Source: Progne subis subis (Eukaryota; Chordata; Aves; Passeriformes; Hirundinidae). Taken from it: a stretch of 64,000 nucleotides of DNA. The stretch is taken from contig JAKJHU010000136.1 of NCBI GenBank assembly GCA_022316685.1, positions 1,302,001-1,366,000 on the forward strand, read 5' to 3'. A program made the translations under genes and the position numbers. How positions within the stretch are numbered: the stretch's first letter is position 1; each line of letters opens with the position of its first letter. Below the pieces are notes generated by a model. That model was not told the origin of the DNA. It worked only from the letters and a program-made list of their open reading frames with translations, and ran no database searches. Positions 46,401 to 61,400 of the stretch are shown piece by piece.

Positions 46401-49400
46401 CAGCCTCTGTACTCTGAGGCTGCTGGACTGCTGTGCTCCCGTGCTCTGTGCTCTTTCTCACACCATCTGTGGCACTGTCACCGTTTGGAGAAGGGCTCCC
46501 TGACACAGGTTCTGTGAGGCTTTGGGCTTGCTCTGCAAACCTACTCTCTGGTATCATCGCCGTTGGCAGGGCGTCCCGTTCTTCAACCATTCGTTCTGCC
46601 TTTGCCTTTTCAGCAGCATGCAATGTCTGTATTTCCTCCTCCTCCTCAGACTCCTCTTTGTGTTCCTCATGCTCAGTATTCTGCAAGATTTCTCTTTTCC
46701 CCACATCCTCCAAAATCTCATTTTTCATCTCCACTTCATTGGCTTTGCCTAAAAGACCATTGAGAAAGTTGAGGGGGCCACACCACAGCACTTGCCTCCC
46801 CACTTAAAACCCGAAAGACAGAATGAGAAGAACAGGTTAATAAAAGATCAGCTTTTGCCAATTTTGTGAGGCAAAGCAGCGATTGAATTAGTAAGGATCC
46901 AGGGGGGTTGATCAGTGAAACTCACCACCACCCTCTCAAAGCAAGAAGTCTCTGGTGCTGGCTTGTGTTTTTGTAAAGGAGATTTATGCTCTGGGCTGTG
47001 ATAATGACAGCTTTCGTAGAGGAGAACGACTGGTTGCAGCAGTGCAATTTAACAGCAATACTTGCAGATGGACCTCTAAGGACTGTTTCTCCTCGGCAAT
47101 TTTCTCTACAACTTTAACCCTGCCGCCCCTCTATCCATGCAGGAGTCTGATGCTGTTACAATGCAATCACGAAGGATTATTCAGCAATATTTTGCTTTTA
47201 AAATCTCAGACAGGCATGGTCAGTGCACATGACAGACACTGAATATAAAATCTGATTGGCAAGCGAATGGTTTGGCTGCTCAGACCACCCCATACAGATC
47301 AAAGCTCAGGTAATCTGTGCCCCTTATTTCAGCCACCCAAAGGGGCTGGGGACTTCTGTGGTTTTTTGAAAGTAATTTTTTGTTTTAACAGTTTTTCTTT
47401 GATTTATGTTTAAAAGCAACAGATATTAAAACAATAGTGTTTGTTGTTAGTTTTTGGGTCTATGCTGTACCTATTCTGCAAAAAAAGTCAGGATTAGGAG
47501 TTGTAGAAAACATGCTACATTTAAAAAGACACCCTTACCTTGGTTTTTGGTGTTCCACATTGTTTTCACACAGAAACTGGGTGAGGAAAAAGCAGCCAAA
47601 AGCTCAAAGCAAGAGAACCTACACTTGCAACAACTGGCTGCCTGCAGCTATTTATTAGTATGTTCATTTAGAACAAAAAAATTTCAACAAACAAAAAATA
47701 TTATTTTCTCTTCTTACACTAGTACAATAGTTCTCTAATGGCCATTCTCCACATAAAAGCATAAAGAGGTTTTGCCAACCAGATTTCTCCTTCCTAATGC
47801 TGTCCACGTTATATCCTTTGGATTTAAGTGTCAATGTTAACAAGTAAAACCACAGAAGTGTTAATTTATTAATTTAAAGTGTTCAATAGCACAGGAACAA
47901 AGAATTTATCCTTCGGTGTGCTTTGGCAGAGCCGAAGCAGACACAGTTCTCAGACATATCAGTCAATCAACATACAAACTCTACAGAAAATTAAAATGCC
48001 TTTTTTTCCCCCTGATTATTTAAGGTATGTGCTGAAAAATACTGAGCAGCAGCAGGATTATCCTGGGACAATTTCCCAGTTCAGGGTTTAAATGGCGATG
48101 TGAATGACTGCTACTCATCTGTCATGCCCTATTTGCATTCCCATCCTTTGCCACCTTGCAGGGAAGGGAGCTCTGCCCTGCAGACACACTGGGAGTGACA
48201 ATCGACAGGAAGCCGGGAAATGCACAGGGAGTGACTGGACAAGGAGCATGCTGCGTGGTGTTAATTGTCCCACTACTAACTGCCCGATCCAAGCAAAGGT
48301 GGAGGAATGAAGGACAGACAGGCAGCAGGGGCTGAGAGGACACACAGCACTTACCTAGCATCCCCTCCCCGCCTGTCTTTAATGCCTGAGTGGTGCCTGG
48401 AACAGTTCGGGAAGAATCCAAGTGTCCTTCGTTATCCAGAATGTCTGATGTCTCCCCGTTGGTGGCTCTGTCAGAGTCTGGGATTATTCCATGTTTCTGA
48501 GGGAGGCAAAAACGCTTTAGAGCCTGCTGCTCGGAAAGGAAAGGACTGTCAAGTGCTCTTGTCCAAGATACCCTGAATAAACAATTACTTCAATAATTCC
48601 ATTAAATATGGCTGGGAGTCAGGAAGGAGAACAGATACTACAGTTCCCACTTCAGCCATTCTGACAGAAAGCATGTGATCCCGGCTCTTTTCTTTTTTTT
48701 TACATCATAAATCTGCTGCGTAAGATGTTCCTCAGTGAAGTGTCTCCTACAAAAACAGCTTCGTTATACTCCAGCCTAAGGACTCACAATCAATAGTAGG
48801 GGAAAGGACTTTACATAGAAAATCCCTGAAATGGCAATTTATAGGCAACATGAAAATTGAGTTATTGCTACTGAGGTAGACTTGATTTTTCTGTCCAAAC
48901 ATACAGGGGGGAAGGGTCAGCAGATGGATATAAATTTATTTTATTCCTCTTGCATACCTTCAGTTGCTCCTTCAGCACAACCACTTCGTCTCTAAGGTCA
49001 TCCCGCTCACTCCTTATGGAATCAAAGAAATCTTTCTGCCTCTCTAGTGCCTGAGCTCCCAACACAGACAGAGGGCGAGGAGATGTGAAGAAAGGAAGGG
49101 AGACAAGTAAAGGCCGTGAAAAGCAAATGTAGACAAGAATGAGCAGATTTAAGATATTCAGGGGATGGAAGAGGCACAGATGAAAAAGGTCAAGTTTACG
49201 GATTAAAGGACTGAGTTTGCATACAGAGAGAGAAAACTGCAAATCCTAGAAAGACGCAGCTTCTTCAATAACCAAGAACTCCTGCCAAAGACATTCAGAG
49301 CCCAATTCTTCCCTAGGGCTCCTTCAAATGAGGGTCCACTTTTCATTCTTATCTGCTAAACAAGCTAATCCATACCCATATTGCTTTAGCATGCACGCTG

Positions 49401-52400
49401 AAGACATCAGGCCATTCCCACGTGTTAATAGAAGGGCATGGAAGCAGGCCCGTTGGATTTCAGGAGACTTTTCACTTCACATTTTAATTAATTTGAAAGC
49501 TGCCATTAAGTCATCCTTAGTCTGGGATGCACCATGTGCAAATGCATGTTTTGATACTGAACTCTCCCCTCCCAGTATTTCTATATAAGTACAAATAGAA
49601 CAATTAAAAAAAAAAAAAAGTAGACAGTTTTCAGTTTCGAGCTGCTACAAATTATTAGACATCACAAACATGGGCAAGCTGCCAGGTTTCTTTCTCCTAC
49701 TGTATTCAGGAGGCCTTTCTGTGCTCAGCTGGAAAAGAAAACCAGAGTGAGCTTCCGTGTGGCTTTGATAAGAGGTGGTGGAAAGGGATGAGAAGCAAGG
49801 GAGACTTTCATCCCAACAGCCTATAAATAGCTCCATTACCTCTTTATTCCACTCCAGTTTCTGCTCAGTCTGCAGATTAAATGTGAATAAGCAAAAACTC
49901 GGTGCTGATGGAATTGCATTATAAATAGCACTTCCTCTCCCCATACGGCAAATGCAAATAGTGCAGCACAGCAAATCCATTACCCTTGGTTTGAAAGCAG
50001 ACCAGCTGCTAGGTTTTCCTTGGATTTTAAGGTACTGTCCCAAAGACAACACTGGCTATTTGCTGCTTCGCTGGCAACATCACAGGACAGCCACACCAAG
50101 CAAAGGCATGAGGGAGGGTTTTATCCACGGGGTTTTACAAAAGCAGGTGGAGAATGACAGTGCCACTCTGAACACATCGCAGGAGCTGACAAGTCCTACC
50201 CCTATTTTTTTGTCTTTCCACTCTATTGTCTCCTGAAGATCGGAAATCTCCCTGACATAGCTCTGCTGTTTCTGTTGCAGCTGTTGGATTTCCTGAGGGG
50301 CAGGAGCAAAACAAGAAGACAGAAAGCAGGTAACAGGTTAACAAGGAAGGAAGATTGCAGTGATGCAAAAGAATGAAAAAAGGCAGGTGCTAAAGTAAGT
50401 GAGCATCTACAATGCACAGTTTCTGACATCCCAGCTGAACCTGTGCTCCTGAAGACAATCTTAGCCACAACGTGACTTAGAACAATTACACAGTTCTGTT
50501 GTTTTCCTCTGCACCTCCACAAACAGCTGTCCAAAATGCAATACTTAGGGAAGAACAAAATAATACTTAGGAAAATACTATTTGCACTAGTGAGATCTGA
50601 ACCTGTTTGGCCTTAAACACTAACATTTCTTCTGGTGAGAAACTTGAATAGGGAATAAAATTCTCCTTGCCTTACATTCTCCACTCTACTGCTACTTGGG
50701 AATGTACTAATAAAAGAAGCCATTAAAAAAAGAAAAAAAAGTTACTTACTGCAAGCATTTCGTCTCTCTGCTTCAAAGCCTCTTTGATTTCCATGAACTG
50801 AAACTGCAATATGCTATGAGCGTGCTTCTCCCTCTCAAATTCCTGTGAATAATGAAATATTCACAAAATTATTATTAATCAAAAATAGCATCCCATCAAA
50901 AAGAGGAAAATAAGCCCAAACGCAATGAAAACGCTCACTGCAATGTAATTCTTGAATATCCCTCTAATCACAATCCCACAAGAATAAAATTTTTATCGAG
51001 TCTGTCCTTTTTCCAAGATGCTATTATTGCACCAAATGCAGAAGTGACAGACATAATTTAGCCCATTTCATAAGCTGAGCAGCAGGCTGAAGAGCTTTTA
51101 CACTCCAGTCCTTCAAAGTGCACAGATGAATGGATGGGAATTTAACCCACTCTTCCCGCATGGCCATGTACTGCAACTCAGCTGGAATTTTAAATAAAAA
51201 ACCACACTGTATCTTTCAGGAACTGTGTTTTGAGTGGGGTGTAGTCAAATGCCCCAAGCTATAAGAAGGCAGCTCTGAAAACATAAGCCCCAGTTTTATT
51301 ATTTAACACCAAATCGCTGTCAGCTGCTAAATTAATGTAAAACTTAATTCAACATTTAACCACAGGAGCTGCCTGAACTGTCTGAACTGCACAACTGCAC
51401 AACCCTCCCACAGGCTGTCTGGAGACATCTTTGTGTGTAAAACTGCTCCAGAAATCCCTATGAAATTGCTTGAGAGATGGAATATAAAAGCAGATGTGAT
51501 AATGTCAATATAGCCTTTACCATCTAGAACATTTCTCCCCTTCTGCAGAAACAGCTTAGGGAAAATTCTCCTTTGTATGATCACAAGCACACAACAAATT
51601 GGTATTTCACTTAATACTAATTAAACCAGCAACTTGATCAAAATCTTGAGTAACAATTTAGCTGCCTCCTCCCAAAGATCTCAACCCCTCCAAATCTCTC
51701 CCTGTTATTTCCCATGCCAGAGCTATTTACGTACTTTACTTTTCTCTTCATATTGCCTCCTGGATTCTGCCAGCTGTTCCTCTAACTCTAAGAGAGCATC
51801 CTTCAGGGTGTCCACTTGGTACATGAAATTGGTTTTCTCATTGTCCAGCTGAGCATTTGACACCATAGCCTTCTTGTATTTCTCCTCAACTTCAGCTAGA
51901 GAGTCCTGCAGAGAATAAACAACCCGGGTCAGAGTCAGAAATAAAGGATGACACTTTGCCAACCAAGACCTCCGGTGAGAAAATACAGCACCAAACCGCG
52001 AGCTCACTCCGTTTGCTTACAGAAAGCAGCATGAATACTGTGCTGGAGGCTCCCCAGCTGTCCCAAGTGAGGAAAGCCTCCCGTGTGCCCACCACGCTTG
52101 TGCTCCCAGGCAAGCAGCCTTACCTCAGCATGACAGAAGGCTTCCTGGCCTCTGCTACTTCAGCTTCTGCCTTCCCAGTTTTCTTCCTTCTCCCTCCTCC
52201 CCCTGCCCCTGCACACTGGCAGCTCAAAGCAGCTGCTGAAGATGACAAGTTGGGATTTTTTTTTTAAAGGTAAACTGGCCTTGATTTAAGATCACTTTGG
52301 ATAACCTGAAGCTGGAATTTAAGGCACTTTGACAGACACTTCACACTAATTTCTGAGATCCTCGCAGTGTGGGAACCCTTAAACACTGACTCAGGAATTA

Positions 52401-55400
52401 GAACTCAGAGTTCACTGTGAAAGAGAAATCGGCTGCTTTTGTGACCTGATGTGTGATTTCCCATATCACATCCCTTCTTCACAAATTTGCTCTCTAAAAT
52501 ACAGTTCCTAGTATCTTGAAAACCCCTTCTGTCAGCTTGACCTGAATATAAGATACTGAACTATTTATAACAACAAATTATGGTAAAATAGAGATTAGCA
52601 TAATTTTTCATTTATGCAGGCAAACTTCACACTATTTGATTTTAATAAAAAAATAAAAGAGTTATATAAACAAAGCAGTGCAAATGTGCAAACAAGGAGG
52701 ACACACATCAACATTTTAGTTTACAGATCAAACAATTTCTCTTGGAACTTGTGTAATTTTAATTATTTCAATGGAAGTATGGGTGAGTTTCATATACTTC
52801 CTTTTTCAGCTGTTAATGGAACTAAGGATGATAGTGGCAAAGTCTAAATCAGTTTAATTGACATGGCTATTAACAAATGAGATAACTGGTCTTTTAGGAC
52901 ACAAATTTGTCCAGTTCCAAATGCTTAACTATGTTTTGGGGCACTATGCAGTTCCAGATGAGAAATACCAAGCACAGGAAAGGCACCAGGATTTGGAAGC
53001 TCAGAAAGGAGCTGGAAAGGAAGTATATGCAAGGAAGAAGTTAAGGAAGTTCTGCTCCACTCCTTCAGCATGCCACGTTTTGGTTTCTTAGCATCAAACA
53101 GTGCAGCTTAGGTCCGAATCACCCCAAAAGGCAGTCTAAGGGACATGGATTAAGAAAAATTTTTAGGTAGCGTGATTATTTTGCTCTATCTGCTACTCAG
53201 TGACCAGGAAAAAAATCCAAAATTCTACCAAAAAAAGGGCCTAACGACTCTGTTTGCATTGAAAACTCACTTAGGATGGCAACACCTTCATCTGTCAAGC
53301 GCTGAGCTGATGACACAATCAGCAATTAATGCTGGCAAATGTTGAATTTACTTATTTGCCTTTTCCAGAAAGCCACAGCTCGAGTCACTGCTCACTTAGG
53401 ATTGGGTGGTACATGGAGGTTCCAGTTGGTTGTTGCCCTAAAATGTGTTTATGGCTTCATGGAAGCAGTAAGAGCTTCAGCATTCCTTCTTCATGTAACA
53501 GGCTTTGATACATGGAGTTTTGTTGCAAGAATTGTTCAAGAGTGTCTTCTGTCATCTAAAGATGAAGCCAAAATGACACCTCACATGGCCCTTATAAAAA
53601 TAAAAACTAAACTCGTATTTGTTTTTACCACTGTAGGAGATGAGTTCTAGTTCATCTCCCAATACTGGGAGGGTTTCCTGGATTAGGAAACCATATTAAA
53701 AAAACCACCCAAATAGTTTTAATTTGCTAGCAGAACAATGACCTCCTCAAAGCAGCAAAGACAACGTGCAGCAGCAACCAGTTGCCTTTCAGGGAACACT
53801 TGGAAGCATTTCCCAGCACAGCCCACCCAGTCAGGAGAGTCTGCCAGTTCGTGAGGCACTGCACAGTTCCCAGCCCCTGCAGGAGAACAGCATGCAAGGG
53901 CAGCTCTGGGGCTCACACTGGGGCCAGGGTTCACGCTCACACACCAGTACCTTCAGTTCTTTCAGCCCCTGCATGTATTTGCCTTCTACATCCTGAATCT
54001 GGTCCTTTAACTCATAGATGTCCTGAGGGAGACGGCGAGAAAGGTCAGCGATGCCAGGGACAGACGGGCAGAATGCAGCTGGGAGGGACAAGCAGTGCTC
54101 CAAGTGCTCCCTCCAGCACAGGCTGAGGGCTCTGACCCTAAGCTGAGGCCCTGCAGACAACCCGACTGCTTAGGCAGGAGTTTGTGCTAATTCCGCTTTT
54201 CTTGGCTGGAGAAAACACAACCTTCACCATTAAGGATGAGACGCGGGCCCAGGTTCAAAGGCTCTGAGGATCCCAGCCCTCCTCTGTCCCTCTCCCTGAT
54301 GATCCCCTCCTGTCCAAGGCTCTGCTCCCCAGGAGTGCAGTGTGTTATCCCCACCCTCCCAGCACTCCCCGTCCCAGCATGGCAGGTGCCTTTTACCAAC
54401 ACTCCCATCTGAGAGACAGTCTCCAGCAAAGCTTCTGTGCACAGCACCCGAGGCAGGGCCCCACCTGCCAGCTCCTCCCCAGGAAAGGCTATTCTGTAGT
54501 TTATTCTGGGCTCAGATATTCCTCACCTTGATTTCCCTGATGGACGCCTCTGTGTCGGCCGAGATGGACGTGTCCCCACTGCCTCTCCGTGAAGAAGTCC
54601 CGCCCAGAGAAGCCAAGGTGGCTGCTGATAAACTTGAGACAGTTCGTGCTCCCTACAATCACACGCAGATAAACTGCTTAGAACTTTCTTTTCTGCATCA
54701 GTTATGGGTTTGTAGCTTTCCCCTTTTCTTTTTGTTGTTGTTTGTTTTGGTTTTTTTTTAATACATACATTACACCAATCCTCTCCCTTCTAAATTATTC
54801 ACTTTTGATTAAAATCAGACTAAGAAGTAAAAATCAAAATTTAACAAGGGCAACTAATGAGAAAAGGCAGATCAGAAGTATTTAAATAATACTGCAATAG
54901 GAGTTTGCATAATTTAGCTTGTAACTGCTAATTCTTAATTGGAGAAAGTCTTTAGGGGCTAGTATCAGCCTGCCATTTTCAAAACTCGTAATAATGCATT
55001 CTGTGGAAGCTGTGGAAGCTCCTCTCCCTTATGGATATTTATGTGCTTTGCAGCAGTGGCCACATCAACTGTTCGACTGTATTCAGGGTTAATGTTGTAG
55101 CCTCCTCTTTTATTATGATGATTTATTTACTTTTACATAAATAACTTAGGTCTTATCACTAAGATCTAATAAACACACAGTTTGTGTGGCTTAGCCTAAA
55201 GCAGTTTCAGCCAACTGTTGTTGAAGGTCAGCTACTTAACATCGACTAAGCACGGGCTGAAAAGTTCATCTTCAAAAATGCCGTAGCAAAAGGCTCCAGA
55301 AATTCAAATTTTTGCCTCACAATGGATTTTATAGGAGATTTCTGTATACTCATGGCAAGCTCCACCCACCAAAAAGAATGAATTTTGAAGCACTGTTGTC

Positions 55401-58400
55401 AGAATAATTGATAAGATCCTTCTTACCTTCTCGAAGTCTTTTTCTGGCCTCTCCTCAATCTGTAAAAGAGAGATTGAGAAGGAATCGTTAAAAGAATCAA
55501 TAAAGAGTAAGAGAAAGGAGCAATATACCAGAAATGCCACCACATCCTCCCGGCCCCAAAAATCAAGGTACCAAGTTAGACTTGAAAACTAAACCTTCAA
55601 ACCTGTGGTTAATATTCCCCTCTCAAGACAAACAGGGATTGCAACTCCAAGCAAAGATCCTGGACTACAAAACTGACCCTCAAGTCAAATATCAGTCCAA
55701 AGTCTAAATAAATGGCTCTTTTAGGGCTTCAGTACTTCACTGCAATTTACTAATTTACAAGAGAAATCCTCTACTAAAACTAGTCTAGAAGAACCCAAAC
55801 AGTGAGAAAGCAGCATTTAGGAGGACAGAAAATTACCATGGATGCCGACAGCTGAAGGGTTTTTCAAAGTTACAGAACATCTCCATCTAAAATGGAATTA
55901 AGTGTAAAAAGGACTGAATGAAATTAAAAACTCAGCAGAACTCAACAAAACCTGAGTTGTTCTTGGGAACACTTATCAGAGTCAAGATGGTTTCCCAAAA
56001 GACTCCTAGAAAATGATTGTCTTCCCCAGACCAAGAAGAGCCTGATGGCCAAAGGGAATAGTATTTTTGAAACTACTGGGAAAACAATCAGGATAGACCT
56101 GATTCAGGGGAAGGCAGGGCATAATTGAGATTAAGCTGATAATTTCCATTGAAAACACACTCAAAACCTACATCTCTTTCTCATCAGCAAACACTTGGCA
56201 CAGTTGTTTGGGGTTTTTTTCTTTTATTATATAGAATAATATGGGGATAATCTCACTCATTATTCTTCATATTACCTATGTTACCCTATTAAAAAAAATT
56301 CAGAACTGTGAGGTACCTGTTACAAATCAGCTTTTTTACACTGACATCTCACAGCTAAAATTCCCTACGAATCAGCCTTAAGAAAACTTAAGTCTGAGGC
56401 TTTGAAGCAAAATAACTCAGACTTTAAAGCACTAGATCTAAACATGCAAAGACACTGAATACATAAAACACTTAGGGAAAAAACCCCTCAAATCTCTGAA
56501 TTTGGAGGCAATAAGAGAGGGTAGTTAATGAAGGCAGACAATTTAGCTCAGACCTAACAAACAAAGTGGGCTGAGTTGTGCAAACAGCTTTTTATTTTCA
56601 AGCCAGACAGCTCCAAGTGCTGGATTTGGCAGCCTTCTAGCATGTCCAAGCACTGTGTTATTGTTTATCAAGACAGCTGTGGCAATGTCAATAATGGCAT
56701 GTGACAAAAGATTTGTGTGTCCACATACATCTACCTCTGGAAAATCTGTGTACAGCCTTTGCAAAATCTACCTTACAGGGCACAACTCAAAATATTTCTT
56801 TTCCTTCAGCCATTTGCACAATGGCCTCTATTTTCTGGAACAAAGTGCAATCTCAGTTTTTAGCAAAATAAAGAAGGGAGCAAATACTGATATAGTTTTC
56901 ATGATGCACCACATGAGTTAAATAAAAGCTTCCCTTTACAAAGGGGAATGTTGAAGACAATGTGGTGAGGGACGTGACTACAGTCAGTGTTTCTACTCAG
57001 GGCACTCATAACCACACCTGTGAAGCCTGCTGCACCTTTATTGCAAAACTATCTTAAATAGTAACTCTGATGGGGCATAATCTCTAACAATGAAAGCTAT
57101 GAAGTAACATCTAAAACCGAGCTGGTTAAGAAAACAAACCGAATTTCATCTCCCGTAGTGATGCCCTTGCATGCATCCACTTGATGCCATGAATGTCAAA
57201 CTCAGAGCAGTTTTGCCTCAAAACCAGTAACTATCCCTAGCAATGCATTTAAATATTAACACCTAAAAACTCAATCAATTTCGAGAAAAGCCAGTTCCTC
57301 ATCCCAAAATAACATCCTTACATTACATAGATGCCTCCTGCTACTCGACACTTTTCTAAGGCAAAAAGCCAGTCTGAAACAAGCAGCATTTAATTTTATG
57401 GCTACACGGCAGTGATACACCAAAATCTGTCTCAGAGAAAGAGAGAAACTTATTTTAGATTAATATTTTATACAGCTTTCAACATGCTCGTGTTTCAATT
57501 AATGTATTCACGGTAGCCTTTAAAAAGACAGATTTTTCCTAAAGGAATCAGCCACCAGAGGGACCTCCAGGCTTCCAGCCTTACCCCAATCTCCCCCAAG
57601 CCCTCTGGCAGTTGATTCAGCAACAAATGAAGCAGAGAAAGGTCAGGAGAGAAATGTTTATCTTTATTCGAAGCTGTACAGAATTCTTGCCCAAAACATT
57701 TTGCTTCTGTATTAGCATTCAATCAAGAACACTGTAATTATTAAACAGGCTGAAAAGAACTTCCCCACCTTCACAAGTACTCGGCACAGCCTTTCATTAA
57801 AGTATCCTGGCTCTGGGGCTTTTCCACACCAGGACATAAAGGACTGACAGAACATTTGACAGAAAATGAGATTTAAAGAGGGATTCACCTAATGGTACCT
57901 TTATTTACACAACACTACTATTTTTCATTTGCACAAGGGTACGGGTCTGTCTCCAATCACAGATTATCTTCCTCTTCACCAACAACTGGGGCAATTTGTA
58001 ATTTAGTGCATAAAAAAGGCAGGAAAAGGAAGTAATTTTCCAAGGAACTCCAGCACACACATCTTTGTTTTGGCTGCTCTATGCAAAATAAGTGCAGTGC
58101 GATCAGAGTTCAGCCTCTTCTGACAGCAACTTCAGAATAAATCTGGAGTCACATTACAAAAATTATCAGAGCTCACCACGGCTGGAAACAAAACGTGAGC
58201 AAAATCACTCCACAAGCCTTTACATGAACAAAGTGCCTGTTTCCCTAGGTTAAAAGGGTTAACCCTTTTAGGGTGAAGCTCTTTGCCACCAGTGGAGTGT
58301 CCGGGTCAAAATGAGTCCCTGCAGCAGCACCACCACAGAGCATCCAACCAACCAACCACCTACTGCAAGTACAGGGATCTTAGAATCAGTGAAAGACCAG

Positions 58401-61400
58401 GACCAGGACTGAGGCAGCTTCCAGCTTCCAGGCTCCTGAACAAGGCCAGGGAAGGGAAGCCTGGAACTCTTCTGTCCGTGCCACATCCCACGCTTGGGTA
58501 CCAGAACTTCAGTGTTCAGTATGTGGCTGTCACTGCTCAGCCACACATCTTGCACTTAGCTCAACTTCCTCACCAAAGCAAGGGGATTTTTTGGTGACAA
58601 ATCAAATTAAGATCATTTCCTGCCCTTAAAGTAGCACAGCACAGCTTGAAATGGAAATATGGCCCACAGCAGAGAAAAGCTGTTAGGCTAGAGCTTAACA
58701 TGGGACAGGATCTACCAAATCTGGAATTAAAAAGAAGAAGAGAGGTACTGCAGTCAGTGCAATCCCTCCTACAACCCCCATCTTACCAGTCTGATCAGCT
58801 GGGCTGGGGCAGACAGTAACAGAGCTGCTGCTGATTCTCCAAGGAGAGCCACCTTAACTCCAGCAACTGGCAACAAGCCTTTCAAAGTCAGCAGGGGAAA
58901 ACCGCTGCTGAAATCTGTCAGGTCTGGAGAGGGCTTGTGAGAAGAATCCTCTCTCAGGAATGAGTGCTATGCCAAACGTCACTGCCTAAACAAACTTATC
59001 AGTCCCAGAAATGCAAGTTAGCACTGCAGCAAATCCTCACTCCGGAGGGGCCCAAAGCACGTCCAGACTGTCAGAGGCAGGGCTAGGATACAACCTACCC
59101 TAAACCTGCAGACAGACAGAAGGCAAACCTTCATAAGTGCCTCCAGCAAAATTAAGTTTGTCAGTGTCTTCATTTTAGTTCCGGTGAGAACACGAGAAGA
59201 TTCTGCCAGTGACCAAAGGTGTTCTCAACTGGCCATTGACCAGGATGGACGGACACCCTGGAGAACTGAGAGGCTGGAGAGCAGCAGGGATGTGGGATCC
59301 TGGTCAGTGGCCAGTTGGATCCGAGTCAGCAGTGCCCTGGAGCCAGGAGGGACATCGCTGTCCTGAGGGATCAGGCCCAGCACAGCCAGCCAGGCCAGGG
59401 AGGGAATTGTCCTGCTCTGCTCCGGGCTGGGGCGGCCTCACCTCCAGTGCTGGGGGCAGTTTTGGGTGCCACAATATGAAAACGATATAAAGCTGTTAGC
59501 GAGGGTCCAGAGGAGGGACATGAAGATGGGGAAGGGTCTGGAGAGGCCACAGGAGGAGCAGCTGAGGGCACTTGGCTTGTTCAGCTGGAGCAGAGGAGAG
59601 ACCAAGGGCAGAGCTCAGTCTGCATCTTCCTCCCCTGGGACAGCTCCCATCTCTGCTCCCTGTGTCAGGGACAGGACCCAGGGCACGGCTGGGGCTGTGC
59701 CAGGGCAGGCTCAGGCAGGAGATCAGGAAAAGGTTCTTCCCCAGAGAGTCCTGGGCACTGCCCAGGCTCCCCAGGTAATGGGCACGGCCCAAGGCTGCCA
59801 GAGCTCCAGGAGCCTTTGGACATCGCTCCAGGGATGCACAGGGCGGGATCTGGGGTGTCTGTGCAGGGCCAGGACTTGGATTCAATAATCCCTGTGGGTC
59901 CCTTCCAGCTCAGGATGTTCCACAAGGCTGTGTGTGCTCAGGCTGAACTCTGCTTGTGTTGCCACCTGAGCCTCCATGAGAAGGGAGAGCCAGGATGAAC
60001 CATCCCTATCTCAGCACAGCAAAACCTGCCCTCTCTTCTTGTTTTGCCTGCCTTGCCTTAGAGAGCCTTCAGACAAACACTACTGCATCCTGAGTCTGCT
60101 TCAGACTTAGAAATAATTGCTTTTCACTAGCAGCTTCTCCATTTAGAGAGGAAAAATAACAAAACGCCTGCAATTCATATTTAAAGTCCAGCTCTGCCAA
60201 AACATGCTGAGCTCAGGCCCATCTGTACAGAAATATCTGGTGTTTGCTCTCAGTAGTCCTAAGATCTGTACTTTATGTGAGGTTGGTTTAATATTAAACA
60301 ACATATTTGCATATCTGCAGTAACTGCAAGAACAGCAGATAATTACCAGTGGGGATAATATGAAAAATGTTAAAGAAAAACAAACAAAGAGCAAACGTCA
60401 TTCAAATATAGTGAATTCTTAAAATAACTAGAAAGACAAATATTCACACATTGTGTTTAAGTATCTTCCTGCCTTTGACTGTACTACCAACACGGCAACA
60501 CAAATGAGAACACGATCTAGCAAAGCTGTGCACAGCAGGAAGGCCACTGCAGGAAAAGTACTGCTGCTTTTTGCTCACTGTTCAGTGAGCAGTGATAGAA
60601 GGGGGAAAACAAAACTCTGAGGAAAAGATTTCAGAGCTGCAGTGACGAGCTGTTGTATGCTTTAATTTAGAAAATACCACGGAATCATTCTCCACTCTCA
60701 AGCAGCTGACTGAAAACGCTACCAGAACACTTCGAAGCCTGTCAGTAAAAGTGATCCCTCACTCTGAGCTACAGGAAAAGCAATGTCTGGTTAATACAGG
60801 AAAAAGTAATCACAAGGTGCTGCAGGATTGACCCTGTACAGTGATAAGAACTTCTAGGATCAGCTGGACTCACTATGACATTAACTCTCTGCTCTTCTTC
60901 AAGGTGACAGAGATAAGGGAAGCTCTTCACACCAGGTAATAAACCACTGATTAAAACAACAAAAAAGGTAATTTAAGGAGTGCCTGCTGTCTCCCTGCAG
61001 AGCAGATTCAGCCTGGTGCTGACACAGCAAACCATCTCCAGCCACTTGCATACCAAGAGGCCAAAGTGTAAGCAGGGAATTTAAAATCAAAAACCTCCCT
61101 TGCACCTCCCAGCATCCTGTGATTCCTGTAAGCAACTTGCAGGAATGACTCAGTTGGCATACAAAAAACAACTCACGGAAACCAACTGCAGTGTGTGGGT
61201 ACCCAGTTCTTATTGCCCTGACAGAATTGTAATGGAATCCCTGTTTATTCTGATTAATTTTTGCTTTCGGGGTAATTGAAATTCAGTTTGCAAAGCCATT
61301 TAAGATGTATTACTAATATAAGTTATATTCTGCAAGAACTCATAGCTCAGGGACTCAGGTCCAGGGGCTAATTAAAACACTGATTTATTTATAGCTCACC

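Noticed and set aside
52614..53650. Plus-strand frames of 77 and 103 codons in an LRRFIP1 intron
   Set aside because: No known family, antisense to the gene, AT-rich, and no splice or promoter support.
59184..59930. Overlapping frames of 93-140 codons
   Set aside because: They lie in a CR1 3' region, which is largely untranslated.
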